This document shows, piece by piece, positions 9,491-19,764 of a stretch of DNA of 64,000 nucleotides. The number at the start of each line of letters is the position of its first letter. Position 1 is the stretch's first letter. The DNA lies in NCBI GenBank assembly GCA_037577475.1, contig CM075186.1, positions 29,937,834 to 30,001,833 on the forward strand, given 5' to 3'. The notes below the pieces were generated by a model. It did not search any database, was not told where the DNA came from, and worked only from the letters and a program-made list of their open reading frames with translations. Made by a program: the position numbers and the translations under genes. This DNA is from Chaunax sp. Z400. Taxonomy: Eukaryota > Chordata > Actinopteri > Lophiiformes > Chaunacidae.

Positions 9491-11436
9491 TTTTTACTTG
9501 TACAGTCTTTTGTTGTCACTGTCCCAACTTTTTTGAAACGTGTTGCTGGCATCAAATTCAAATGGGCATTAAAAAAAAGAAAGTAGAAATTTCTCCTTTT
9601 TAAAAAAAACATTTTACACAGTGTCCCAACATTTTTGTAAACTGGGATGTAAAAGTTTATAACGTGTCAAATCCAGTGTGATATGAACCAAACAGCTACA
9701 TAAAGATTTAAAATTTGTGTTGGTGGTTTTCAGCAGGAACAAGTTTCTATGTCTCTGCAAATTTCTGGCTTTTTAGCTGATAAATGTTCCACTTTGTTCA
9801 GAGAGACAGCTCTGTTTGGGTGGGCACATAGTGTACAGCAAGTTCATCATAGTTTTTCTCTTTTTTTCTTCAAAAACAACTGTCTGTTGTGGCTCAAAAT
9901 GACAGTTTGGCTGCAGTTTACAGCAAATTAAAACAATTAAGATCGAGGTTGTAAAACCAAAAGGATTAGCTGAAACGTAAAATCTGATAATCAAAAATCA
10001 ATATGTATCATGCTTTACACAAAAAACATACATGTGACTTTTTTATAATTTATAAAAAGCATTGAGTATTAGGACAAATATATCCATTTGCTTCCCTCCT
10101 TTATTCATCAGTTTGCATGAATGAACAGTGCATGTGTGTACATCATTTCAGCATGAAAACCTAACCCTAGAATTAGGAATCACATCGGGATCATTATTAG
10201 TTAAATAGTTATACAAGAATAACATATATATAACAATAATATTTCACTAATGGTAGTTTTCTTCAGGACCTAGCTCAGCAACATTTGAATATGTGTCACA
10301 TTTGACACCTAACTGAATCAGCAGGTCAGCAATATTATTGTTAAGGCCCGTTTACACAATGACCGTTTCACCCAAAAACAGAATGTTTGTTGCATTTTGG
10401 TCATCCATTTATACGAGAACAGCGTTTTTGTGGACTGAAAACAGACTCCACAGGGCTCCACAGTGGAGACTTTTCAAAACACCACTGTACTGTTGTCGTG
10501 TAAACTGGCGAAACACAACTCCGACTAAAACGATGACGACACAGCCCCGCTTCATGCATGCCTGACCTTTGCTGCTGCCTTCTTGGCCAGGGAACAGTTG
10601 TGAAAGAGATCCTTGATCTCTTGAGTTTTCAGTCATGTTTGTGGATCCATGAATACGAGGATCATTTCAGAAACGATGCTGTGAGAAAGCAGAAGGTTTT
10701 AAACACGCAAAGAAAAACTTCCGTTTTCAGCTAAATCGTTGTCGTGTAAACGGGGCCTTAGATTTCTCACAGAAGCAGGTTTATTGTGAACCCTTTAAAT
10801 TTAAACATCAGGATCATCAGATATGGTACTTTTATATTTACAGATTCTATGTCACACTAAACATCTGGCAACATGATTTAAAAGGATCTATAAAACAATC
10901 ACTGCCACCGAAGGTCACACTAGAACCCACATCCCTGGATGGATGGATGGATAGATGGATAGATAGACAGACAGATGATAGAGACTTTATGGATAGATGA
11001 ATGAATGAAGAGTTCTATGGTTTTCTGACACAACACAGCTCAGATTGATTTGTTGTAGAGTCTGACTGCAGTCGGGACAAAGGAGCTGCTGTAGCTCTGT
11101 CTTACACTGTGGGTGTAGCAGTCTGCTGCTGAAGGAGCTGCTCAAAGCTCCCACAGTCTCATGTAGGGGGTGAGAGGTGTTGTCCAGGATGGATGTCAGC
11201 TTGGTTAACATCCTCCTCTCACCCACCTCCTCCATGACAGAACTGGCCCTCTGTGCTTCCTCTACCCCAGCAGACCACAGCGCAGACGATCCATGATGCT
11301 ACCACAGTGTCATAGAATGTTTTTAACAGAGTCCTGCACACTCTGAAGGACCTCAGTCTCCTGATGGTGACGACCTTGGCCCTCCTTGTACAGGACATCT
11401 GTGTTGTCCCACCAGTCCAGTTTATTGTTGAGGTGA
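9490..11436. repeat. segmental duplication, copy 1
   Basis: Nearly identical to 34090-35985 in the same orientation, about 24.5 kb away. It spans the right arm of the Tc1-like element, about 0.7 kb of unassigned AT-rich DNA, the 419-bp MITE and the 3' end of the LINE. Copy 1 has about 64 bp after 9842 that are absent from copy 2 at about 34450. Confidence 0.93.
10342..10760. mobile_element. 419-bp MITE, copy 1
   Basis: Bounded by inverted ends taaggcccgtttacac and gtgtaaacggggcctta. It has no transposase. The termini resemble a common teleost non-autonomous DNA transposon of hAT or related type; the class is uncertain. Confidence 0.8.
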
Positions 11437-11740
11437 ACACCCAGTTATTTATGTTATATAAATAACTGGGTGTTAAGTTATATATGACTGTGTCATCCAC
11501 TCCAAAGCCTGGCTGAAGAGGATCCTGCTGGGAGCTCACCAGGGGAACGCAGGTGGTTGAGAAGAAGAAGAACTCTCTCCGTGGTCTTCATCAGGTGGGA
11601 GGTCAAGACAATAGGTCTGAAGTGGTTGGGCTCCCTGGGGAACGCAGTTTTTGGTACAGGTACCACACAGGAAGTCTTCCACAGTACCGGGACCCTCTCC
11701 AGACTGAGGCTGAGGCCCCAAAGTCACTCCCATGTTGCAT
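10936..11740 (-). pseudogene. L2-like LINE reverse transcriptase fragment, copy 1
   Basis: Read on the minus strand. 11740-11480 carries the start of an RT domain (VPVPK, then a RPIVLTSHLMKT-like block and a GVDD motif). 11435-10990 carries the C-terminal region (RLRSFRVCRTLLKTFYDTVV and EVGERRMLTKLTSILDN). The RT core between them is missing, and the join lies at a 39-bp palindrome (11436-11474). The 3' end finishes in a GATG/GATA microsatellite (10936-11008), as is common in this LINE group. Several frameshifts; inactive. Confidence 0.8.
11436..11474. repeat. 39-bp palindrome at LINE deletion junction
   Basis: Two perfect 17-bp arms (aacacccagttatttat and its complement) around a 5-bp loop. 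In copy 2 the LINE simply continues after the first arm. Confidence 0.9.
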
Positions 11741-12281
11741 GCACCTTTTATAGTAGCGGTGAAAAGGAACGTGAATCTGTAAATAATACAGAGCCTCCCA
11801 ACTGATGTGTAATGTGTGTAATGTGTGTGTAATGTGTGTAATGTGTGTGTAATGTAATTTATTTAGCCTTTTATTTTTCGCATTAAAAACTGTTGTTTTC
11901 AGCGCTCAGCTTCATCTTTTCTCATCCGTTTGTGGAAACTAGTAGGTATCGTGTTACACCTGATGCTGTGTACCCAGATACCTCTATATGGAGACTGACA
12001 GACAGACAGAAGACCTTCCTGGTCCATGAGTGTTTGATTGGTAGTTTCCAAGTTAACTATTAATTATTAATTATCCCTCAACCAGTACAAACTCATCACT
12101 TGTGTGGGATATTGTCAACTAGATGTCTTTGGCTCTGCCTTTACTGCATGTTCTAAAAATAGACTCATGATGTCATGAGACCCAGCTGTGTCACTGAACA
12201 CCTGCAGTTTAACAGTTAGCTAAGAGCTACAGCAGACACACAGTAAATTGACCAACAACCAACCTCCGAACAACTGAGGCT
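11741..12281. other. no gene seen
   Basis: A short imperfect TGTGTAA repeat lies at about 11812-11860. Otherwise unassigned. Confidence 0.5.
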
Positions 12282-12354
12282 ATGGCTGAAAACGTAGGTC
12301 GTATCACTGAAACAAAGACACGATGGCGATCCCAAGAAGTTGCTGAAAAAATAG
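12282..12354 (+). CDS. possible alternative first exon of the tandem-exon gene
   Basis: ATG at 12282 opens 24 codons plus one base and ends at AG|GTATAT (donor at 12355). Spliced to the AG ending at 13128, it continues in frame through the ATG at 13134 and would add 26 residues (607 in total). Like later leader exons it is hydrophilic and contains TRWR. The acceptor's pyrimidine tract is weak. A start at 13134 is the simpler alternative. Confidence 0.3.
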
Positions 12355-13133
12355 GTATATAATTTGTCCAGATTAAGTTAAGAAATATTACCTTAAGAGT
12401 GAGTTAAAAAGCCTGGAGATTCTGAGATTTTATGAAACTCATCACTCAAGTTTACAATGGAAGTCAATGGAGCAGTTTGGTGGACCACCTGGCATTCTAG
12501 GTCCTCTGCACCCCAACGATAAGGTTGTTTGGTTCCATTCTGGTATTAAATGAACTAGCACAAATTTTTCCTACGTTTTGATGTAAAAATTATGGATGTG
12601 GAGTCAGAATTGTGGGATTTATGGCCAGATGACTTGTCATCTCCACTCTAAGGTCATGTGACCGCACTTCAGCGCTGCGCAATAAACACTCATTATGAAA
12701 TCTGAAACGGAGCAGAAATTACCCCAAACTTAAAGTGTGATTGTGTTTATTCTAATTTCCTATTCATATTGCAGACAGACCTATAAGCAATTAATCAGCA
12801 GGAATAATCAAGGTGTATGTAGCCTTCTCCTTTAAAATTTTTTAAATAAGCTATGATGTTTAATGGAGTACAATTGACAAAACACTTTTTTTTCCTGAAT
12901 TGACTCAATGCTAAATGCTAAAGAAATTCCAAACATACAACAATGTAACCATTGATGTCACATTTTCTGTGATGTCATACATAGCACTTAGCCTTTGATG
13001 TTGCAAACTGCTACATGGGTCATTTTAGAAAATTACTCCTTTGAAGTTGTGGCATATAAATATGTTTCACAGACATCTTTCAAGCATTTCAAGACATCTT
13101 TGTTTAACTGAGTAAATATCCAGTGCAGCAAAA
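12355..13133. other. upstream region or intron 1 of the tandem-exon gene
   Basis: AT-rich, no coding signal. It is either intron (if the exon at 12282 is real) or promoter/5' UTR. Confidence 0.4.
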
Positions 13134-13228
13134 ATGTGTATCCTTAAGCAACTAAAGCGACGAGCCTCAACCAAGTGTCAAGATAGAGTGGAAGCTATGG
13201 ACCAACAGAGCTCCAGCCAACAGAATGG
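13134..13228 (+). CDS. tandem-exon gene, leader exon 1
   Basis: ATG at 13134; 31 codons plus GG, then donor GTAAGA at 13229. The product begins MCILKQLKRRAS, and its end (DQQSSSQQN) is Gln/Ser-rich. Confidence 0.6.
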
Positions 13229-16200
13229 GTAAGATAATGCTTAATTTTATTCTTCATATCTACTGATACTTATTTGATCTTCTATGCCGTTTCATTCAAT
13301 TGACAAGGCAACATACCTACATACTATTTTCTTGTCATATTTGTGATATTTAATTGATAAAAGTACATAAATCTATAGTCTATACAATTCTATAAATGTC
13401 TGGAAAATATCTTGACATTGTGGGACAGAACTCACCTTTAGAACTTCCAGAGATAATAATGACATGTGATCTTGATGTCTCTGACATGTGATAATGGGAT
13501 AATTGGATATCACTGATTAATTTTCTCTCTTTATCATCAGTGCCAATCTAGAGGAGGGTGAATGTAAGAAGAAGAAAGCAAAGGTTTGCCCTTTTTGGCG
13601 TTGGTGGAAGGTAAGTTTATCAGACATGAATATTGGAAATAATAACCACTATGTTGTCCTCACTACAGTGTAGGAACTGCAGCTATCAACTAGCTAAACT
13701 CTTGCTTGCAAAATGATAACTTGAGTCGTAGTTTGCTTTACTAGCTGTGTACTGTGGCTCTCTTACATCATCTTACACACTAAAAACTGGAACAGAAACA
13801 ATATATCCTAATGTAAAAACAGTACATGCAAATGAAATAGTTTTTAATTACAAACAAATCAAATGCTTTTTTATGTAAATACGCTTTCTAACATTAACTT
13901 AATAAGTGCAACAATGAAATTATTTACTTAGGACAGTAGCGTTTACAGTGTGAATGGAAAGAGATGTAAACAGATTCAGTTAGCATGCTCAAAATGACTG
14001 ACAGGAAATGAACAGAGGAAATGAAATAAAAAAAAAATTCTTCTTCAAAATAAAAGTCCATTCAGCTTTATGCCTGAAAGGCAACACAACCACTGACCCA
14101 AATAGTGCAGTCATTTGTGTCTGTCTCTGCTGTGTTAAACTGGTTTATGTTTTTTTAACAGACTGTTACAAAAAAGTTTTCATCAGAGGCCGCGGACCGT
14201 CCATCTTCGGATGCAGGCCAGAAGGTCAAAGCTAAGATTTTCCGGTGGCGATGGTGGAAGGTGTGTTTATCAGACATTAATAATGCAAAGTAGAACATTT
14301 CTCGAGAGACTTTTATGTGGGTCTGATGCTTGATGCGTATCTCAATACTGTACTATTTCTACCCAACAGAAAACCAAACAGACTACTGGAAAAGACCATG
14401 AGGCAGACAATACCAACATTGCAGCATCTGATAAAGGACAGAGGTACGACATTCTTTAACTGTTTATTCCACCTTTACCTTGATTTAGAGCTGAATCTTT
14501 AATGTTGTTTTAGTGTTTCTTTAACTTGGTTTAATTTCTGTGACTGGACTATACAGTAAAATCACATCTGTGTTTCCCCTTATCAACAGTATTGACTGTA
14601 TTGTGAAGGCTGATGGTGGAGACACTGGTGTCCAGGACCCGTCACCCACCCCTGACTGTCCAGTCTCACCACTAGTTGAGACTACAGTGACAGATGATGG
14701 AACAGAAGACAAAATCCTGTCCCCTTCTATTACTGAAGAAAGGTATGATGTTCTTTAACTGTTTATTCCTCCAGCTTTACCTTGAATTAGAGCTGAATCT
14801 TTAATGTTGTTTTAGTGTTTCTTTAATTTGGTTTAATTTCTGTGACTGGACTATAAAGTAAAATCACATCTGTGTTTCCCCTTATCAACAGTATTGACTG
14901 TATTGTGAAGGCTGATGGTGGAGACACTGGTGTCCAGGACCCGTCACCCACCCCTGACTGTCCAGTCTCACCATTAGTTGAGACTACAGTGACAGATGAC
15001 AGCACAGAAGACAGAAACCTGTCCCCTTCTATTACAGAAGATAGGTATGATGTCCTTTAACTGTTTATTCCAGCTTTACCTTGAATTAGAGCTGAATCTT
15101 TAATGTTGTTTTAGTGTTTCTTTAACTTGGTTTAATTTCTGTGACTGGACTATAAAGTAAAATCACATCTGTGTTTCCCCTTATCAACAGTATTGACTGT
15201 ATTGTGAAGGCTGATGGTGGAGACACTGGTGTCCAGGACCAGTCACCCACCCCTGACTGTCCAGTCTCACCATTAGTTGAGACTACAGTGACAGATGATG
15301 GAACAGAAGACAAAATCCTGTCCCCTTCTATTACTGAAGATAGGTATGATGTCCTTTAACTGTTTATTCCAGCTTTACCTTGAATTAGAGCTGAATCTTT
15401 AATGTTGTTTTAGTGTTTCTTTAACTTGGTTTCATTTCTGTGACTGGACTATACAGTAAAATCACCTCTGTGTTTCCCCTTATCAACAGTATTGACTGTA
15501 TTGTGAAGGCTGATGGTGGAGACACTGGTGTCCAGGACCCGTCACCCACCCCTGACTGTCCAGTCTCAGAAATAACTGAGACTCCTGAAGTCAAGGTGGC
15601 TACTGATGAACTTCCTGCTGACTCACATGTGTCCAGGAAGTCCGAAGCAGTACCTCTCAATAAACGTCAACGTAGGGCAGCAAGGAAACTCGCCCAAGAG
15701 GCGCTAGCCTCTCCTAGGTAAGCACCTGCAAAGAAACTCACATATAAAGTTCTGCACAGTTTTAATTCTATAAATCACTTGTAATTCGAGAAATATAATT
15801 CAAGGGCAGACTTTTAAAATATGTAATTGATGTATTAATTATTTGACTTAAACTGATGATCTAATACTCTCTCCATCACTGGCTACAGCTTTACTTTGAT
15901 TTAGAGCTGAATCTTTAATGTTGTTTTAGTGTTTCTTTTACTTGGTTTCATTTCTGTGACTGGACTATAAAGTAAAATCACATCTGTGTTTCCCCTTATC
16001 AACAGTATTGACTGTATTGTGAAGGCTGATGGTGGAGACACTGGTGTCCAGGACCCGTCACCCACCCCTGACTGTCCAGTCTCAGAAATAACTGAGACTC
16101 CTGAAGTCAAGGTGGCTACTGATGAACTTCCTGCTGACTCACATGTGTCCAGGAAGTCCGAAGCAGTACCTCTCAATAATCGTCAACGTAGGGCAGCAAG

Positions 16201-17541
16201 GAAACTCGCCCAAGAGGCGCTAGCCTCTCCTAGGTAAGCACCTGCAAAGAAACTCACATATAAAGTTCTGCACAGTTTTAATTCTATAAATCACTTGTAA
16301 TTCGAGAAATATAATTCAAGGGCAGACTTTTAATATGTAATTGATGTATTAATTATTTGACTTAAACTGATGATCTAATACTCTCTCCATCACTGGCTAC
16401 AGCTTTACTTTGATTTAGAGCTGAATCTTTAATGTTGTTTTGGTGTTTCTTTTACTTGGTTTCATTTCTGTGACTGGACTATAAAGTAAAATCACATCTG
16501 TGTTTCCCCTTATCAACAGTATTGACTGTATTGTGAAGGCTGATGGTGGAGACACTGGTGTCCAGGACCCGTCACCCACCCCTGACTGTCCAGTCCAACC
16601 ACTAGTTGAGACTACAGTGACAGATGATGGAACAGAAGACAAAATCCTGTCCCCTTGTGTTACAGAAGATAGGTATGACATTCTTTAACTGTTTATTCCA
16701 GCTTTACCTTGAATTAGAGCTGAATCTTTAATATTGTTTTGGTGTTTCTTTAACTTGGTTTAATTTCTGTGACTGGACTATACAGTAAAATCACACCTGT
16801 GTTTCCCCTTATCAACAGTATCGACTACATTGTGAAGGCTGATGGTGGAGACACTGGTGTCCAGGACCAGTCACCCACCCCTGACTGTCCAGCCTCAGAA
16901 AGAAGAGAGACTCCTGAAGTGACGATAGCTACTGATGAACTTCCTGCTGACTCACATGTGTCCAGGAACTCCAGGCCAGTAGCTCACCATGATGGTCCAC
17001 AGGAGAGAACCTGGAGCCTCACAGAGCTTCTAGCCTGTCATGGGTAAGCACCTGCAAAGAAACTCACATATAAAGTTCTGCACAGTTTATTTCTATAGAT
17101 CATCTGAAATACAAGAAATATAATTCAAGGGCAGACTTTTAATATTCAATTGATGTAATGATTCTTTGACTTTAATTAATGACCTGAGTCACCGAGCACA
17201 CAATGAACACTTTGCTGGTAATTATTCTGTTCGTTTTTACAAAGTTAAGTTTTAGTTTACAAAGTTTACTTGTAACAGATTACTCTTACAATATAGTATT
17301 TTTTCTTAAGCTTAAGTATTCAGGATCTGGATACTCTTTCCACCTCTGACTACAGGTTGTCTTTTACTTGGTTTAATTTCTGTGACTGGACTATACAGTA
17401 AAATCTGTGTTTCTCCTTATCAACAGTATCGACTGTATTGTGATGACGTCCACCCTTGAACATCCACCAGTTGAGACTACAGACGACGAGTTCCAGGACT
17501 CTTCATCCAGCTGGGAATTCCCAGTCTCTCCACTATGTTAG
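13134..17541 (+). CDS. unrecognised gene with eight tandem homologous exons (assembled by hand)
   Basis: Twelve exons, all bounded by AG/GT, join into one open frame of 1,746 bp (581 residues) ending at TAG 17539-17541. Exons: 13134-13228, 13541-13610, 14162-14260, 14370-14443, 14590-14742, 14892-15044, 15191-15343, 15490-15717, 16006-16233, 16520-16672, 16819-17043, 17427-17541. The N-terminal part is basic (LKQLKRRAS, KKKKAK) and has two exons ending in WRWWK. The rest is an acidic, Pro/Thr-rich repeat with paired cysteines (IDCIVKADGGDTGVQD, then PTPDCPV). All repeat exons start after the same tatcaacag acceptor with split codon phase 2, so copies can be gained or lost without a frameshift. 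No signal peptide or membrane segment is evident. I do not recognise the family, and expression is unproven. The unbroken frame across 12 exons argues against a pseudogene. Confidence 0.75.
13541..13610 (+). CDS. tandem-exon gene, leader exon 2 (WRWWK copy 1)
   Basis: Acceptor ttatcatcag (13531-13540), donor gtaagt. It encodes a KKKKAK basic run and ends FWRWWK. The following intron start (gtttatcagacat) matches that after leader exon 3, so exon and intron edge were duplicated together. Confidence 0.7.
14162..14260 (+). CDS. tandem-exon gene, leader exon 3 (WRWWK copy 2)
   Basis: 33 codons, phase 0 at both ends, ending KIFRWRWWK before donor gtgtgt. Acceptor AG at 14160-14161 after a T-rich tract. 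Confidence 0.7.
14370..14443 (+). CDS. tandem-exon gene, leader exon 4
   Basis: 24 codons plus AG, beginning KTKQTTGKDHE after acceptor acccaacag and ending at donor gtacga. It sets the phase-2 junction used by every downstream repeat exon. Confidence 0.7.
14590..14742 (+). CDS. tandem-exon gene, repeat exon R1 (short form, 153 bp)
   Basis: 51 codons in phase 2-2; acceptor tatcaacag, donor ag|gtatgat. Carries IDCIVKADGGDTGVQDPSP and ends LSPSITEE. Confidence 0.75.
14892..15044 (+). CDS. tandem-exon gene, repeat exon R2 (short form)
   Basis: 153 bp, nearly identical to R1, with a few replacements (DDSTEDRN). The intron before it is 149 bp and also near-identical to its neighbours. Confidence 0.75.
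15191..15343 (+). CDS. tandem-exon gene, repeat exon R3 (short form)
   Basis: 153 bp. Differs from R1 by QDQSP for QDPSP and a terminal TED. Preceded by a 146-bp intron. Confidence 0.75.
15490..15717 (+). CDS. tandem-exon gene, repeat exon R4 (long form, 228 bp)
   Basis: Shares the R1 start but then diverges to EITETPEVKVATDELPADSH and a basic tail (KRQRRAARKLAQEAL) that could be a nuclear localisation signal. Donor ag|gtaagc, phase 2-2. Confidence 0.75.
16006..16233 (+). CDS. tandem-exon gene, repeat exon R5 (long form)
   Basis: 228 bp, almost identical to R4 (NNRQRR in place of NKRQRR). The flanking introns (288 and 286 bp) are near-identical, so this unit is a recent duplicate of R4. Confidence 0.75.
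16520..16672 (+). CDS. tandem-exon gene, repeat exon R6 (short form)
   Basis: 153 bp, short form again, with PVQPLVE in place of PVSPLVE and LSPCVTED, which adds a third cysteine. Confidence 0.75.
16819..17043 (+). CDS. tandem-exon gene, repeat exon R7 (divergent long form)
   Basis: 225 bp. The first cysteine is lost (IDYIVKADGG). The long tail differs from R4/R5 (RPVAHHDGPQERTWSLTELL). Donor gg|gtaagc keeps phase 2. Confidence 0.75.
17427..17541 (+). CDS. tandem-exon gene, repeat exon R8 (terminal)
   Basis: Begins IDCIVMTSTLEHPPVETTDD after the same type of acceptor (cttatcaacag) and ends EFPVSPLC then TAG. The most diverged copy; it provides the natural C-terminus. Confidence 0.7.
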
Positions 17542-19750
17542 TCAACAGTGGGAATATTTAATTTAAATGTTTATTAAACTCTCGAAAAAGAAAATGAATA
17601 TCTATTTTATTTTATCGAGGTTTGGTTTAGGCATCAACATGATTTGGTTTAGATCGTTGTTTGGATTAAAATGACTGCTTTGTTAAGAGATGAGGTGACT
17701 TAGTAGCCAGAGTCGGTTTAGGACTGTGTAGCACTAATTGGCACTTAAAACAATCATTTGCTCTCAAGATGCACAATATTTCTGGAGCTATGTGGTTTAA
17801 AAGATATGTTGGATTCAAGCTGTGTTAATGTTCCTACAAGTCAAATGTGTTGTAATTTGGAAAAACAAACAGACGGCCATTTTTATGTGAGGCGTTCAAT
17901 GTGGGTGTCAAAGAGAGAGAGAGCAAGGAAAATGTCATCGGTTTTAAAGCGAGTGAGTGGTTGTGTTATCCCAAAAATACTTGCATTACAATTGTCCTGT
18001 CTGTGAAGGAGATTAATCCTACTCCTCTCAGTACTGTATATTAAACAAGAGGCATCAGGAGATGGTATATTCGACCGGCACCCCAAAATCTCTGAGTATG
18101 TTTGCATGAATACAAGCTCCTTCAGCTTAGCAGTCAGTTAGAAATAAATTTCAAAATCATGCTAATCAAAACTGGAAAAATGACACTATATCAAGATTGA
18201 AATCAAGCGAGCTGTTGAAATGGAAAACTGATAACTTTCACAAGGAAAATCAATATATATTTATTAAGCATCTCAGCAAAAGTCATTTAGATTTACTAAA
18301 TATCTGAGAGAAATCAATTCATATTTATTAAGCATCTCAGCAAAAGTCATTTAGATTTACTTAATATCTGGGAGAAATAATTTTATATTTACTAAGTATC
18401 TAAGCAAAAGTCATTTAGATTTAGCAAATATTAGAATAAAATTATTTAGATTCACTAAACAAAATAATTATATCAACTCATATTTGAACATATTGTTGCT
18501 AAATTCAATACATTAACATTCGTATTCGTATTTACCTGTACCCAAATTATTTGTTTAGATTCATGTTTTAATTTGTATCACAGGACTTAAAATCTCTTCA
18601 ATAATATTAAGTGTCACTTTGTTGCCATAATTGTTTTATGTTTAATCTACCTAATATCATAGCTTCTTGGTACCACAGTTTACTTGAGTCAACAGATCAC
18701 CATACATAAAAGGAACAGCACGTTAAAATGTATTTGTGCAACTTGCAGTAAATCATCATTTGATTCATTTAAACAAAATAAACTATTTAAGGTTTTAATG
18801 AATGCCTATTTAATTAAGGTATGTTTACTAGAAATGTTTGTTTTGTATATTGTCCTATGAGGGTAATGCTTACTTTACAGCTGGGAAATGCTTACTTTAA
18901 TGTTGTCCTCATAAAACAAATGATAATTGTATTTAGTTAAATAGTTGAAGTTAGGCTTTCTTTCTTAGATGTCCTCTTAAATCGTTGCTTGTGTATGTGC
19001 ACATGTGGAGGATCACACATACAGTATTGAGTCTTGCGAATCACTATTATCACTATCTACAGATGCTGGATGTTAAAACGTCTGGTGTCCTGCTGCTCAA
19101 GTCTGCATGGAGCTTCGGTCCAGTGCTGCCAGCATTTTTGACTTGTGATCCCTTAAAACAAAGTCATGTTGACTTTCCATGTGTAATGACTGTGACCAAT
19201 TCAACCAAAAGGGATATTTTTCCCGCCTTTGTTCATGTAAATACTTTTTAGAGGCTTGAAGATGTAAACGATTCCAGTAATTCATAAGTCATAAGAATTC
19301 AAAACAGCTTTGGGAAGCAGGCATGTATGTGTTTTATTGCCTAACATATATTTCCCAAACTTTCCCGACATGATTGGGAACCACTAATTCAACATAAACT
19401 GGTAGCTATAAGAAAACCTGTTAGGGACTGTCCACATTATTGGGGTGGGAATGGAGAACTTTTTAAGTATTTCAAAATGATATTGCACTATTGCATTGGT
19501 ACAACCAAGTGTTATTGAAAACAGAGAATTTAAAGTTATATTCTCTCATTTAAATTAAGGATTTTCATACTGGCCCCAAACTGGAAATGTCCATTAAATC
19601 ATAAAATGTGTCTTTGTACCAGTAATTGTAATTGCAAAAATTTAGGGATGCATAACAAAATGTGACATCCTATTTGCAGAATATCCGAGTCACTCTTTGT
19701 TTTTGAACCAAGGCCTTTCACTGTCAACCTCTACTCATCCTTTTTCTGAC
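17542..19750. other. AT-rich intergenic DNA
   Basis: Probably begins with the 3' UTR of the tandem-exon gene. No other gene seen. ORFs at 17758-18006 and 18985-19251 lack recognisable motifs. Confidence 0.5.
18244..18437. repeat. about 64-bp tandem repeat, 3 diverged copies
   Basis: Each copy contains atttattaagcatctcagc followed by aaaagtcatttagattta. Divergence increases toward the right-hand copy. Confidence 0.8.
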
Positions 19751-19764
19751 TGCACCCTCCTATG

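Larger units (their letters stand above)
6446..9651 (-). mobile_element. decayed Tc1/mariner-like transposon with nested insertion
   Basis: The left end at about 6446-6615 (aaaaaagttgggatgctgt) and the right end at about 9520-9651 (gtgtcccaac, actgggatgt) are imperfect inverted copies of each other. The interior from 8300 matches, from memory, a widespread teleost Tc1-like family. Transposase remnants are on the minus strand (8570-8836). The left arm is separated from the interior by a SINE-like insertion (6616-8286). A 38-bp minisatellite occupies the centre of the transposase region. The element cannot be active. Confidence 0.8.

Noticed and set aside
10338..10636. 75-codon ORFs on both strands, repeated identically at 34883-35181
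   Set aside because: They lie inside the 419-bp MITE. Identity reflects the segmental duplication, not protein conservation.
14521..16681. Series of minus-strand ORFs over the tandem exons (SSVTVVSTSGETGQSGVGDG)
   Set aside because: Antisense shadows of the repeat exons. They run through the plus-strand splice sites and lack their own splice logic.
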